Below, one piece after another: positions 1-9,035 of a stretch of DNA of 64,000 nucleotides (positions are counted from its first letter, which is position 1; each line of letters begins with the position of its first letter). Made by a program: the position numbers and the translations under genes. The stretch lies in the NCBI GenBank assembly GCA_003280135.1, contig QCFW01000006.1:1-64000 (forward strand), written 5' to 3'. The notes under the pieces are model-generated. The model made no database searches and was not told where the DNA came from. It saw only the letters and a list, made by a program, of their open reading frames with translations. The stretch comes from Prochlorococcus sp. AG-363-N16 (GTDB lineage: Bacteria > Cyanobacteriota > Cyanobacteriia > PCC-6307 > Cyanobiaceae).

Positions 1-38
1 CCTTAGCATATCATTGATAACAGCAAAAAAATATATAT

Positions 39-953
39 CTAATTAATTAGAACTGAATCAATTGTAATGTCAGGCTCACTATTGTCTTTCAAAAGGTAAT
101 CATTCTGATAACTATCTTTGATTCCATCAAACAAACAATAACTAGGTTTCCAGGAGAGTTCTCTTTCTATTCGTGTTACATCTGTAAAAAAATGACTCAG
201 TCTAATTGGAAAGAGTTTTCTTGCTTTAGGATCTAGAAGAGATGAATCAAAGCTTTTTGTATTTAAATTGCTTAGTTTTTTACCACATACATTCGCAAAT
301 ATTTCTATAAGCCCTTTTATAGAAACAACTTCTTTACCTGTACAGTTATATATTCTATTTCTCGCTACCTCATTTTCTATAGACAACAATACACCTTTTG
401 CTAAATCTTTTACATGGCCTAATTGAGTTAGTATTTCACCATCATCAGGAATAGGTATTTTTTTATCATAACAAATTCTGTCGAAAAACCATTTCTCTAT
501 AGGATTATAATTACCTGGACCATATATATATGTAGGTCTAAAACTTGTGAAAGGTATAGAGTTTTCTATTAACCAATTCTCAGTTTCTGCTTTTCCATAA
601 TGTCTACTATTTATATCAACTTGACTTGACTCTAAAAATGGGTACAGACCATGATTCTTATATAAACCTGCAGAGCTAATATATATATAGCGCCAAGAAG
701 GCTTGCCTGTTTTTTGTATAAGACGTTTAGTTTGATCTTTATTCCTTCCTGAGCTATCAATAATGATGTCATATTGTTTACCTACTAATTTGTCTAGATC
801 ATCTGTATCTCTATCTCCTTTTATATGAGTAACTCCTGAAGGTATAGACTTGTTACCTCTAGTAAATAATGTAATTTGATGATTTTGAATTACTAGTTCG
901 TCAACAATTGCCTTGCCTACAAAACGAGTTCCGCCCATTACAAGAATTTTCAA
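39..953 (-). CDS. NAD-dependent epimerase/dehydratase, CSP41-like
   Basis: This 304-residue protein has an extended-SDR Rossmann fold. The N-terminal dinucleotide site GGTRFVG sits at residues 7-13, right after the first beta strand. The usual YxxxK catalytic pair is not evident; instead there is an RHYGKAETE stretch near residue 118, as in the atypical epimerases related to the chloroplast RNA-binding protein CSP41. In cyanobacteria this family is usually annotated as a sugar-nucleotide epimerase, but its substrate is not settled. It could act on a nucleotide sugar or have an RNA-related role. It is divergently transcribed from hisA across a gap of about 95 bases. The family is clear; the function is not. 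Confidence 0.75.
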   Translation of the reverse strand: MKILVMGGTRFVGKAIVDELVIQNHQITLFTRGNKSIPSGVTHIKGDRDTDDLDKLVGKQYDIIIDSSGRNKDQTKRLIQKTGKPSWRYIYISSAGLYKNHGLYPFLESSQVDINSRHYGKAETENWLIENSIPFTSFRPTYIYGPGNYNPIEKWFFDRICYDKKIPIPDDGEILTQLGHVKDLAKGVLLSIENEVARNRIYNCTGKEVVSIKGLIEIFANVCGKKLSNLNTKSFDSSLLDPKARKLFPIRLSHFFTDVTRIERELSWKPSYCLFDGIKDSYQNDYLLKDNSEPDITIDSVLIN

Positions 954-1047
954 GTTTTTAACGCAATTGAATTACTATTCAAGCTCTTATCGTGTTTAGT
1001 CTAAAATTTATTTAACATGAACCTATATACAAAGTTACAAAGTAACC

Positions 1048-1815
1048 ATGGAGCTTATTCCTGCAATTGATCTGCTTAAGGGACATTGTGTTCGATTATT
1101 TCAAGGAGACTACGACAAGGTTACTGAATTCAGTAAGGAGCCAGTTGAACAGGCTCTAATTTGGGAGAAACTTGGAGCCAAAAGAATACACCTAGTTGAT
1201 TTAGATGGTGCTAAGGACGGAAATGGTACTAACCATGAAACCATATTATCTATAGCAAAAGCTCTTTCTATTCCTGTACAGGTTGGTGGAGGCATTAGAG
1301 ACAGTAAAACCGCGATAAAACTTTTAGAAGCAGGTATTGAAAAGATAATCCTAGGTACAGTTGCTATTGAGAATCCAACTCTGGTAAAGGATCTCTCTTA
1401 TGATTTTCCTTCAAGAATATTGGTAGGTATTGATGCAAAAGATGGTTATGTAGCCACTAGAGGCTGGTTGAATAAAAGTGATGTTAAAGCAACTGAATTG
1501 ATCAAGAGCTTATCTTCTTATTCAATAGCAGGAATTATCTATACAGACATTTCTAAGGATGGAACATTAGATGGTCCAAATCTTACTCAATTAAGAAGTA
1601 TAAGTATTGCATCAGAAGTCCCGATAATTGCATCTGGTGGTATTGGTTCAGTCGAAGATCTCCTTGCTCTAAGTAGCCTTGAACCGTTAGGTATAAAATC
1701 TGTAATCATTGGAAGAGCTTTATATGACAAGGCTATTGATCTTAAGGAGGCTATAAAGACTTTACAAAACATAAACTTAGAAGATCTAAAAATCGGAGAC
1801 ACATTTAATGCCTGA
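1048..1815 (+). CDS. hisA: HisA, phosphoribosylformimino-5-aminoimidazole carboxamide ribotide isomerase
   Basis: HisA catalyses the Amadori rearrangement of ProFAR to PRFAR, the fourth step of histidine synthesis, in the cytoplasm. The 255-residue length is normal for this TIM barrel. The first catalytic Asp is at residue 8 in the opening IPAIDL strand, and the second lies in the VGIDAKDG segment near residue 129. Phosphate-binding loops VGGGIR and ASGGIG are both present, which marks the duplicated half-barrel. It is separated from other his genes, as is common in picocyanobacteria. The ATG start gives the expected N-terminus with nothing missing. Confidence 0.95.
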   Translation: MELIPAIDLLKGHCVRLFQGDYDKVTEFSKEPVEQALIWEKLGAKRIHLVDLDGAKDGNGTNHETILSIAKALSIPVQVGGGIRDSKTAIKLLEAGIEKIILGTVAIENPTLVKDLSYDFPSRILVGIDAKDGYVATRGWLNKSDVKATELIKSLSSYSIAGIIYTDISKDGTLDGPNLTQLRSISIASEVPIIASGGIGSVEDLLALSSLEPLGIKSVIIGRALYDKAIDLKEAIKTLQNINLEDLKIGDTFNA

Positions 1816-1918
1816 TCCTCAAAATAAATATTAGTGAATTAAAAAAATATCATTGAAGGGACTGGATTACTTAAAAAAAGATAGTTAAATTTAGATTGTA
1901 ACGCTATCGGACAAGAAC

Positions 1919-3553
1919 TTGGTTGAATCTCAGCCAAAACAAATTTTATTATTAGCCCCTGATCTACTTGGTCAGTCTTTGTCACTTCAACTTTCCTCTG
2001 ATAATCCTTATATTCAAGTTGCCTGTTCCTCTGATACTTTAAAAAGACACCCATCACTTATTATTTGGTCCCTAGAATCCTTAGAATCTACTATATTTAT
2101 AAAAAATGAATTAAGGCATTTAAAAACTAGATGGTCTCCAGCTCCAATATTATTACTTTTACCATCTAAATTAAATATTGATCCAACAGAACTCCTTGAT
2201 TTTCAATGTCTAGGCATTCTTCAAAGTCCAGACATGACTACTTTGAACCAAGCTATTTCAGTCTTACTTGAAGGTGGACGTATCGTTAAATTACTAGATA
2301 ACATAGATCCAGTAAAAAATAGACCAAATCTATTAACCTTATTTCCTAATAGAATTTACAATCAATCAGCAAATGATATAGAGAATGAATTATCTGTTAT
2401 CAACTTATCACTTAAATTTAAATCTAATAATGCTCTATCAAAAATTATATTAAAAGGCAGGAGGAGAGAACTAGAGTCAGCATATTCCTTCCTAAGATTT
2501 CTCTGGTCACCATTTCTTTCTAATACATTAAGTAACCATTCATCCCTGCTTTATCAACAACAAAATATATCTAACGTTTATTCCACTGATATCGTTTTAA
2601 AAGACACTAACAATAAAACTATACTTAATACTTTGTATGCTCAACTTACTCAATCTTTATCAACATTACTAATAAATAATACTTCAACCACACTTGCCTT
2701 CGAGGCTCTAACAGATACAAAACAAAAGCAGTTACTATTATCACTCTTAGATCAACTAACTAAGGCATTAGATAAATTATTAAAATATGAATACAGTCAG
2801 GAATCAGATATGGTTTCAATATGGAACTCTTATCAATCATCAATTAGAAAACAAACTATTTGTAATTTTATAAATAATTATGATCTTCTCTCTTATAAAG
2901 GTAAGCAAACTTCAATTACAGAAACACTTCTGCCTTTACTAGATTTTGAACAAGAGGATGATGAATTACCACATCCAATGATTATGCTGGATCCGTTAAT
3001 ATTAAATAAACCAATAAATATCAATGGCCAATTATTAACTCCTGGAGAACCTAAGGCACTAATTAGATTAAAATTACTTTTATCAAACTGGATTATTAGA
3101 AATACAGAAATTATTTCTAGAGAACTAATAAATGCATGCTCATTATGGCCAGATTTACGAAATTATCTTTTAAAAGAAAATCTAGTACCGACAAGAGAAC
3201 TAGAACGACTAAGAAATCATTTAAATAGTCAATCTAGATACAACTCTCTTATTTTAAAACCAATTCATTTATATGAAAGTAAACGTCCCTTTTACTCCAT
3301 TACAAATGATAAGTTAATTATAAGATACATAACCGAACCAAGAGATGAAGAACTTTTAAAACTTAGTTGGATTCAAAAACAAGTAGCATTACTTATAGAG
3401 GCTAGAGATGCACTAGCTCCACAATTACAATCTCTCGTGAAGTATCTAGGAAATCTTATGGTAATAATATTGACCAATATAGTTGGTAGAGGCCTTGGAT
3501 TAATAGGAAAGGGAATTGCACAAGGAATGGGAAGAACCATTACAAATAAATGA
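1919..3553 (+). CDS. DUF3685 domain protein
   Basis: This 544-residue protein matches my memory of the cyanobacterial DUF3685 family, whose function is unknown. It begins with a receiver-like stretch (ILLLAPDLLGQSL) that lacks an obvious phospho-acceptor signature. A long Leu/Ser/Asn-rich middle follows, then a C-terminal half with several amphipathic helices. The last 50 residues are hydrophobic and glycine-rich (NLMVIILTNIVGRGLGLIGKG), so it may touch a membrane. The start is a TTG codon; no ATG or GTG fits better upstream. It heads a plus-strand run that continues with a lumenal protein. No catalytic residues can be pointed to. Confidence 0.7.
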   Translation: MVESQPKQILLLAPDLLGQSLSLQLSSDNPYIQVACSSDTLKRHPSLIIWSLESLESTIFIKNELRHLKTRWSPAPILLLLPSKLNIDPTELLDFQCLGILQSPDMTTLNQAISVLLEGGRIVKLLDNIDPVKNRPNLLTLFPNRIYNQSANDIENELSVINLSLKFKSNNALSKIILKGRRRELESAYSFLRFLWSPFLSNTLSNHSSLLYQQQNISNVYSTDIVLKDTNNKTILNTLYAQLTQSLSTLLINNTSTTLAFEALTDTKQKQLLLSLLDQLTKALDKLLKYEYSQESDMVSIWNSYQSSIRKQTICNFINNYDLLSYKGKQTSITETLLPLLDFEQEDDELPHPMIMLDPLILNKPININGQLLTPGEPKALIRLKLLLSNWIIRNTEIISRELINACSLWPDLRNYLLKENLVPTRELERLRNHLNSQSRYNSLILKPIHLYESKRPFYSITNDKLIIRYITEPRDEELLKLSWIQKQVALLIEARDALAPQLQSLVKYLGNLMVIILTNIVGRGLGLIGKGIAQGMGRTITNK

Positions 3554-3601
3554 TTTCCTATCCTTTTTACTCATAAAATAGTATTTAATTATTTTAACCA
3601 T

Positions 3602-4159
3602 ATGAAAAATAAAACACTATCTATAATCTTCATACTTTTATTACATCTTTCATTAGCCTCACCAGTTTTCGCTGCTAGAGATACAGATAGTTTTGATGGC
3701 AATATCTTCCCTATATATGCTGGTAATGGTTCATTGGTTCCTCCAGCATCAACACTTGAACAGTCACTTAATAATAAAAGGACTTCAGTACTTGTTTTTT
3801 ATTTAGATGATAATTCAAACTCTAAAATCTTTGCTCCTGTTGTCTCAGGAATAAAATTGCTATGGACTTCTTCTATAGATATTATTCCATTAACAACAGA
3901 CGAATTGCAAGACAATACGACATCAAATCCTACAGAACCCTCTTATTATTGGAGAGGTCATATACCCCAAGTAGTTGTAATAAATGGAGACGGTAAAGTT
4001 ATTCTTGATGAAGAAGGTCAGGTACCAATAGAAGATATAAATCAAGCTATTAGTCAGGCAACAGGGAAAAAACCTCCTGAATTTTCAGTAGTTGTTAAAA
4101 GTTACAATGAATATAATAGTGAGGCATCCAAGAAAGGATATACAGATCCAAGGAAATGA
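3602..4159 (+). CDS. Exported thioredoxin-like-fold protein, probably thylakoid lumen or periplasm
   Basis: The 185-residue product starts with a clear signal peptide: basic residues, a hydrophobic core of Ile and Leu, and an AFA-like cleavage end (PVFAARD) near residue 25. The mature part has a thioredoxin-like pattern. It has a VLVFYLDD strand, then a helix with KIFAPVVSGI, a cis-Pro-like HIPQVVVINGDGKV strand near residue 120, and a final amphipathic helix. The CxxC redox pair is absent, so it is probably not a disulfide enzyme. Similar picocyanobacterial proteins are annotated as thylakoid proteins. Its role is unknown. It sits 48 bases after the DUF3685 gene and 17 bases before the CofE-like gene. 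Confidence 0.65.
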   Translation: MKNKTLSIIFILLLHLSLASPVFAARDTDSFDGNIFPIYAGNGSLVPPASTLEQSLNNKRTSVLVFYLDDNSNSKIFAPVVSGIKLLWTSSIDIIPLTTDELQDNTTSNPTEPSYYWRGHIPQVVVINGDGKVILDEEGQVPIEDINQAISQATGKKPPEFSVVVKSYNEYNSEASKKGYTDPRK

Positions 4160-4176
4160 TTTATTAACTTGTTCTG

Positions 4177-5322
4177 ATGATTATTCTTTACTCAACAATT
4201 GTTCTTTTTCTTATAATAGAGCTTCTACACAACTTACGTCCAAAATCCCCCCTAACAATAAAACCTAGTCAACTTCACATAGATAAGCTGTCTAGTAAAA
4301 CCTGTATTACCTTTTTAGTAACTATTACTAATCCTTCGCTAAGAAAAGAAGTAATGATTCCTGATTTTAAAATTAATTATAAACTTTTAAGTGAACATCC
4401 AATTGACACCAATTCTATAAATATAACAACCTCTCTTAAAACAGAACACAAAGACCTGAAAAATCGAAAAGACAACTATTGGCAAGCATGTATTCTAAAA
4501 TCAAATAGCTCAAGATCATTAAACGTTAAAATTACATTATCAAATGAAAATAATTTCAGCTATTTAGAATTATTAGATACAATATGGGTAGAATTTAATT
4601 GGATAAATTACGGTTCTTTTGGAATTATAAAACGATATAATGCATATACTATACCCTTAAATACCTTTACTAATGAATTTTTATCAGACCAAATTTCTCC
4701 CAATGGAGTTATACCTGTCAAAACACATATACTAGGTATATTTGATGATCCAATTAATACAATTGCTGATTATGTAAATCCATATTTAAAAGAAGGAGAC
4801 ATTGTCACTATTGGAGAAAGCCCTTTAGCAATTATGCAGGGCAACTATATCCATCCATCTAATATAAAAACCACTTTTACATCACGCATACTTAGTTCAT
4901 TTTTTCATCCTACTAGTAGTCTTGCAACTGCATGTGGAATGCAAGTATTATTAGATAAATCAGGACCTACCAGAGTTTTATTTGCATGGTTTATAGGAGG
5001 TTTCTTAAAGTTATTTCAAATCAAAGGCATATTTTATCGCTTAGCAGGTTCCCAAGCACGATTAATAGATGACATTACTGGTACAACGCCACCTTATGAC
5101 CAAACCATTGTTTTAGGACCCTCTGATCCAAGTCAATTTTGTAATGAAGCCTCTATCAAATTAGGCTGTCATTTCGCCATCGTAGATGTAAATGATTTAG
5201 GAAGAGTAAAAATATTAGCATCAGACCAGTATTGTAATCAAAATAAGATTCTTAAGGCTCTAGTGACTAATCCAGCAGGGAATGATGATCAAAGAACTCC
5301 AATAGTTATTATACGAAACTAA
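4177..5322 (+). CDS. CofE-like (F420-0:gamma-glutamyl ligase family) membrane-anchored protein
   Basis: The first 15 residues form a hydrophobic anchor (MIILYSTIVLFLIIE). A beta-rich stretch of about 150 residues follows. From about residue 180 there is a region like the CofE ligase domain, with IPVKTHILG, EGDIVTIGESPLAIMQG and a conserved LDDITGTTPPYDQTIVLGPSDP stretch split by short variable parts. In methanogens and actinobacteria CofE adds glutamate to coenzyme F420. Cyanobacterial homologs exist, but their substrate is not established to my knowledge. It follows the lumenal protein closely, so co-transcription is likely. Confidence is good for the family and low for the reaction. Confidence 0.65.
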   Translation: MIILYSTIVLFLIIELLHNLRPKSPLTIKPSQLHIDKLSSKTCITFLVTITNPSLRKEVMIPDFKINYKLLSEHPIDTNSINITTSLKTEHKDLKNRKDNYWQACILKSNSSRSLNVKITLSNENNFSYLELLDTIWVEFNWINYGSFGIIKRYNAYTIPLNTFTNEFLSDQISPNGVIPVKTHILGIFDDPINTIADYVNPYLKEGDIVTIGESPLAIMQGNYIHPSNIKTTFTSRILSSFFHPTSSLATACGMQVLLDKSGPTRVLFAWFIGGFLKLFQIKGIFYRLAGSQARLIDDITGTTPPYDQTIVLGPSDPSQFCNEASIKLGCHFAIVDVNDLGRVKILASDQYCNQNKILKALVTNPAGNDDQRTPIVIIRN

Positions 5323-5360
5323 TTAGAAAATTCTATTTTAAAATTTATGGTAATAAATAA

Positions 5361-6386
5361 ATGAAAACAATTAGAATCGAAAAACTAAACATCAACAATA
5401 TCAATATTATTCTCTCATTATTAGAAGATAAAATACATAACTCTAATCAAATAGGTTCGCTAGAAGCACTTCTTATTGCTCTACAAAATAGTATAAATAT
5501 GATCTTTAAGAGAATGCCATTAACATATTTTGCAATAGAGGATTCCAGACTAATAGGACTAATACGAACAGAGTCATTTAATAATAATCTATCAACTCGT
5601 ATAATAAATGAGCCAATAATTTTTACTGAATCATCCTCTATTTCTTTATCTTTAATAAAAAAAGAACTTATTAAGGCTCCACTTTCTGACAAGAATATTA
5701 ATCCGATAAGTTGGTTAATTACATCAGACACCCTTAATACTGACCTAATATCATCAGCAAGGCAATTAGGATTTCAACCCTTAAAACAATATTATCGTTG
5801 GAGTCTAACAAATGAATTCTATAAAAATTTAAAAAATAAACCCAAATCTTCATCATATCGAGAATTGAAGTGGCAGCATTATGACAAATCAAATATTCAT
5901 GAATTAATTCGTCTAGATAATCAAGCCATGTCTACACTCTTGAGACAGATTAAGGATTTACGATATCAGGACTTTTTAAACAATAATACTCGCAATTCTG
6001 GTTTAATCGTTTCTATAATTGATTCAAGAGTTATAGGAATAGCAGCTACATTACCATTTAATTTAGTTAACTCTTCATCTTCTTTAATCTTAATTAGAGA
6101 CACTTTATATGATTCGAGAATACCATTGGCAGTAGAGATGATTTTAGAGCAAATTTCTTCGGTCTCTAATCACACATATATAGATACATGTACTGAGGAT
6201 AAGGTACTTTATTCAATAATGAAAAATTATGATTTATATCCTCAGTCTGAAATTATTCTATTAGGTAAGTCTTCATGGAAAAAGAACGAACCTATAATTA
6301 ATAAATTACCCTTAGTAGAAATAGAAAATATATTTAATAATTTAAATCGTGAGATACCACCCTTAGCAAATCCTATTATTTTCTAA
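5361..6386 (+). CDS. Probable GNAT-family N-acetyltransferase
   Basis: This 341-residue protein has two halves. The first contains FAIEDSRLIGLIRTE, typical of the central GNAT strands. The second, from about residue 170, has a RLDNQAMSTLLRQI helix followed by GLIVSIIDSRVIGIAATLPFN, again a GNAT-like strand pair. This suggests a tandem or expanded acetyltransferase fold. No clear Q/RxxGxG/A acetyl-CoA loop is visible, so the second half may be degenerate. It ends 8 bases before ruvX, which suggests co-transcription. The substrate cannot be predicted. Confidence 0.55.
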   Translation: MKTIRIEKLNINNINIILSLLEDKIHNSNQIGSLEALLIALQNSINMIFKRMPLTYFAIEDSRLIGLIRTESFNNNLSTRIINEPIIFTESSSISLSLIKKELIKAPLSDKNINPISWLITSDTLNTDLISSARQLGFQPLKQYYRWSLTNEFYKNLKNKPKSSSYRELKWQHYDKSNIHELIRLDNQAMSTLLRQIKDLRYQDFLNNNTRNSGLIVSIIDSRVIGIAATLPFNLVNSSSSLILIRDTLYDSRIPLAVEMILEQISSVSNHTYIDTCTEDKVLYSIMKNYDLYPQSEIILLGKSSWKKNEPIINKLPLVEIENIFNNLNREIPPLANPIIF

Positions 6387-6394
6387 AACTAAAT

Positions 6395-6823
6395 ATGTCT
6401 TCCCGAAAATCGCAATCACTTTTATCTCTTGATTTAGGTTTAAAACGTATTGGAATAGCAGGTTGTGACAAACTCGGAATAACCGTTACATTACTACCAC
6501 CTTTAACAAGAACAACATTTATAAATGACATAAAGTATTTAAGAAATATTTGCAACCAGAGAAATGTCAGTGGTTTAATTATAGGCCTTCCTCTCGATGA
6601 AAAAGGAATTGAAACTAGGCAATCTAAGTATTGCAAAAAACTAGGTAAAAAGATTGCTTCTTCACTTTCTTTACCATTAGCATGGGTAAATGAACATAGC
6701 AGTAGCTGGGAGGCAGCAACAAAATTCAATTTAAAAGGAGACAGATCAGGAGCACTAGATAGTGCTACAGCAGTTATTCTTCTTGAACAATGGCTTCAAG
6801 AAGGTTCTACAATAAAGCTATAG
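6395..6823 (+). CDS. ruvX: RuvX/YqgF, putative pre-16S rRNA nuclease (Holliday junction resolvase-like)
   Basis: This 142-residue RNase H-fold protein carries the family markers in order. Asp13 is in SLDLGLKRIG, the GLIIGLPLDEKG strand-loop is near residue 65, the VNEHSSSWEA strand with its acidic residue is near residue 100, and the SGALDSATAVILLEQWL helix is near residue 125. In E. coli YqgF is essential and matures the 5' end of 16S rRNA; older annotation calls it a Holliday junction resolvase. It is acidic-residue complete. It starts 8 bases after the GNAT gene and precedes the DUF3727 gene by about 40 to 60 bases. Confidence 0.92.
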   Translation: MSSRKSQSLLSLDLGLKRIGIAGCDKLGITVTLLPPLTRTTFINDIKYLRNICNQRNVSGLIIGLPLDEKGIETRQSKYCKKLGKKIASSLSLPLAWVNEHSSSWEAATKFNLKGDRSGALDSATAVILLEQWLQEGSTIKL

Positions 6824-6883
6824 TGATAAAAACGGATTAATTATTATCTACAACTAAATTTAGTGAACATTCAAACAAATTTT

Positions 6884-7420
6884 ATGTCATCACCCAATAA
6901 CTCAAGGAAAGAAGAAGTACCTACAGTACTAGTTAGAGATACTAAATCATCAGAGCTCCTATGCTACTTAGAACAAATTGTTCCTTTAAATAATATAGAT
7001 TATGTTTTGCTTACCCCTGTAGACACTCCAGTGTCTTTATTTCTTCTAAATGAAGACAGCGATCCAGAATTAATCAAAACAATTGAATCACAAGAACCTG
7101 TATTAGACGTAGCGGATGTCGTTTTACAAGAACATGACTTAAGATTAATTCGTTCTGCTGTCACACTTACCGTTTCTGGGGAACTTGACGAGCCTGAACC
7201 TGAAGATCTAGAAGAGAGTGAATTAGATGAGGAATCTGAACTTTACGAACTACTTGTAAGCTTTAGAGTAAATAACAAAGAATATGGTTTATATATTCCT
7301 TTAGACCCATTCTTTGTTGTCGGTAAATTGATAGAAGGACAAGCCTTTTTGGTTGAAGGGGAAGAATTTGACAACATACAACCTGTTATTGAGTCTGAAT
7401 TAGAAGAAAGGGATTTCTAA
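6884..7420 (+). CDS. DUF3727 protein
   Basis: This acidic protein of about 178 residues matches the DUF3727 family of cyanobacteria and plastids, whose function is unknown. The N-terminal half reads TVLVRDTKSSELLCYLEQIV and has a small beta-sheet pattern. A very acidic linker (EPEPEDLEESELDEESE) runs from about residue 100. The end has FRVNNKEYGLYIPLDPFFVVG and another acidic tail. I chose the ATG at 6884; a GTG at 6863 would add seven residues. Its stop codon overlaps the yqeG start by one base (TAATG), so the two are translationally linked. Confidence 0.7.
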   Translation: MSSPNNSRKEEVPTVLVRDTKSSELLCYLEQIVPLNNIDYVLLTPVDTPVSLFLLNEDSDPELIKTIESQEPVLDVADVVLQEHDLRLIRSAVTLTVSGELDEPEPEDLEESELDEESELYELLVSFRVNNKEYGLYIPLDPFFVVGKLIEGQAFLVEGEEFDNIQPVIESELEERDF

Positions 7421-7929
7421 TGATTAGCAAGCATTTGCTTCTTCCTTGTTGGGAGGTTGATAATGTAATTACGTCAATTGATCACAACGAAATTTATATT
7501 AGGGGATTAAGGTCATTGCTTCTAGATGTAGATGGTACATTATTATCCAAAAACTCATCTTGTTTAGATAAGAACGTTTTCTCATGGGTTCAAAAGCTTA
7601 AAAAAGTACATAAAATATATTTAATTAGCAATAATCCCTCTTTTTCCAGAATTCAAGCTGTAGCAAAAGAATTAGATCTACCATTTATACACAAAGCTCT
7701 GAAGCCACGAACATATTTTCTAATAAAGGCCTTAAATGAAATGGGTTCAGATATTAACGAAGCTGCTATAATAGGTGACAGAATATTCACAGATGTACTA
7801 GCTGGAAATAGAATAGGAATATATACAATTCTTGTCAGATCAATAGAAAAGGGTAATCGTTATAAATATAATAAAACTCATAATGTTGAGAAGTTTATTT
7901 CAAGTATGTTGGGGGCCTATAAGAAATGA
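7420..7929 (+). CDS. YqeG-family HAD phosphatase
   Basis: This 169-residue protein is a short class III HAD hydrolase. The nucleophile motif [10 protein letters not shown] is near residue 38, the SNN motif (YLISNN) is near residue 70, and the third acidic motif [15 protein letters not shown] is near residue 122. The family includes Bacillus YqeG and mitochondrial PGP phosphatases of the Gep4 type, so phosphatidylglycerophosphate dephosphorylation is possible but unproven here. It overlaps DUF3727 upstream by one base and proB downstream by four (ATGA). This tight packing suggests one transcript for DUF3727, yqeG and proB. Confidence 0.85.
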   Translation: MISKHLLLPCWEVDNVITSIDHNEIYIRGLRSLLLDVDGTLLSKNSSCLDKNVFSWVQKLKKVHKIYLISNNPSFSRIQAVAKELDLPFIHKALKPRTYFLIKALNEMGSDINEAAIIGDRIFTDVLAGNRIGIYTILVRSIEKGNRYKYNKTHNVEKFISSMLGAYKK

Positions 7930-9008
7930 GTATAATTGTAATCAAAATAGGAACAAGTGTACTTAGAGGTGATAATAATTATTCTTCTCAAGAAATTATT
8001 AAAAGCTATTCATCAATTATCAGTTCATCCATAAGAGAAGGAAATAAAATTATTATAGTCTCTAGTGGGGCGGTAGGTTTAGGTTGTATTAGACTATCTA
8101 TAAAAAAAAGGCCAACTGATATTAAAACATTGCAAGCAGCAGCAGCTGTTGGCCAAGGCTATTTAATGTCTTTGTATCAGGAATACTTTGATTTATTAGG
8201 ATATAATGTTGCCCAAATATTATTAACAAGATCAGACTTTAGTTCCAAGACATTTTATAGAAATGCATCTAACACAATTAAACGATTATTAGAGCTTGAT
8301 GTTATCCCAATTGTAAATGAAAATGATACAATATCTGATGATGAACTCAAGTATGGAGATAACGATACATTGTCAGCATTAGTTTCAACTGCCATAGGTG
8401 CAGATAAACTAATTTTGTTAACTGATATTGATAAGCTATATAGTTCAGACCCTAAATCTGATCAATTGGCCACACCTATTAATGAGGTCCATAATACCAA
8501 GGAATTTATTCATCTAAATTCAATTAGTAAATCTAATCAATCCTGGGGTACAGGAGGAATAAATACTAAATTAATATCTGCTCGTATAGCTACTGAAAGT
8601 GGAATTGAGGTAACCTTATGTGATGGGAGAGATCCTACAAATTTAAAAGAAATATTGAATGGATTACATTGTGGAACAATTTTCCACCCTCAATCTAATC
8701 CTGTTGGAAGTCATAAAAGCTGGTTAGCCCATGCATTGCACCCTCTAGGCTCCATATATGTTGATCAAGGAGCCTCTGAAGCGATTACAAATAATGGGGC
8801 TTCATTATTATTAGTAGGTATAAAAGGAGTAGAAGGTTTTTTCAATACTAATCAAGCTGTAAGGATTATAGATGTAAATGATATAGAGATAGCTCGTGGA
8901 ATTTCCTCCTTAAGTAGTGAAAAATTATTAAATCTACTCTCAAATGAATCACCATTTAGAAAATCACCTATTGTTATTCATAGGGATGTCTTAGTTCTTT
9001 TAGATTGA
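7926..9008 (+). CDS. proB: ProB, glutamate 5-kinase with C-terminal PUA domain
   Basis: ProB phosphorylates glutamate to gamma-glutamyl phosphate, the first step of proline synthesis. The amino-acid kinase domain starts with [11 protein letters not shown], contains SSGAVGLG near residue 45, and has the VNENDTIS and [11 protein letters not shown] substrate loops near residues 137 and 150. [12 protein letters not shown] lies near residue 212. A PUA domain fills the last 80 residues ([21 protein letters not shown]). The 360-residue length is typical of full-length ProB. The start overlaps the yqeG stop as ATGA. Feedback inhibition by proline is known for the family but cannot be read from the sequence. 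Confidence 0.95.
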   Translation: MSIIVIKIGTSVLRGDNNYSSQEIIKSYSSIISSSIREGNKIIIVSSGAVGLGCIRLSIKKRPTDIKTLQAAAAVGQGYLMSLYQEYFDLLGYNVAQILLTRSDFSSKTFYRNASNTIKRLLELDVIPIVNENDTISDDELKYGDNDTLSALVSTAIGADKLILLTDIDKLYSSDPKSDQLATPINEVHNTKEFIHLNSISKSNQSWGTGGINTKLISARIATESGIEVTLCDGRDPTNLKEILNGLHCGTIFHPQSNPVGSHKSWLAHALHPLGSIYVDQGASEAITNNGASLLLVGIKGVEGFFNTNQAVRIIDVNDIEIARGISSLSSEKLLNLLSNESPFRKSPIVIHRDVLVLLD

Positions 9009-9035
9009 CATTCCAAATTCACCAACTCTTATATT

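Noticed and set aside
1034-1046. GTTAC-AAA-GTAAC inverted repeat just before hisA
   Set aside because: Five-bp arms are common by chance in AT-rich DNA and no regulator or second copy supports it.
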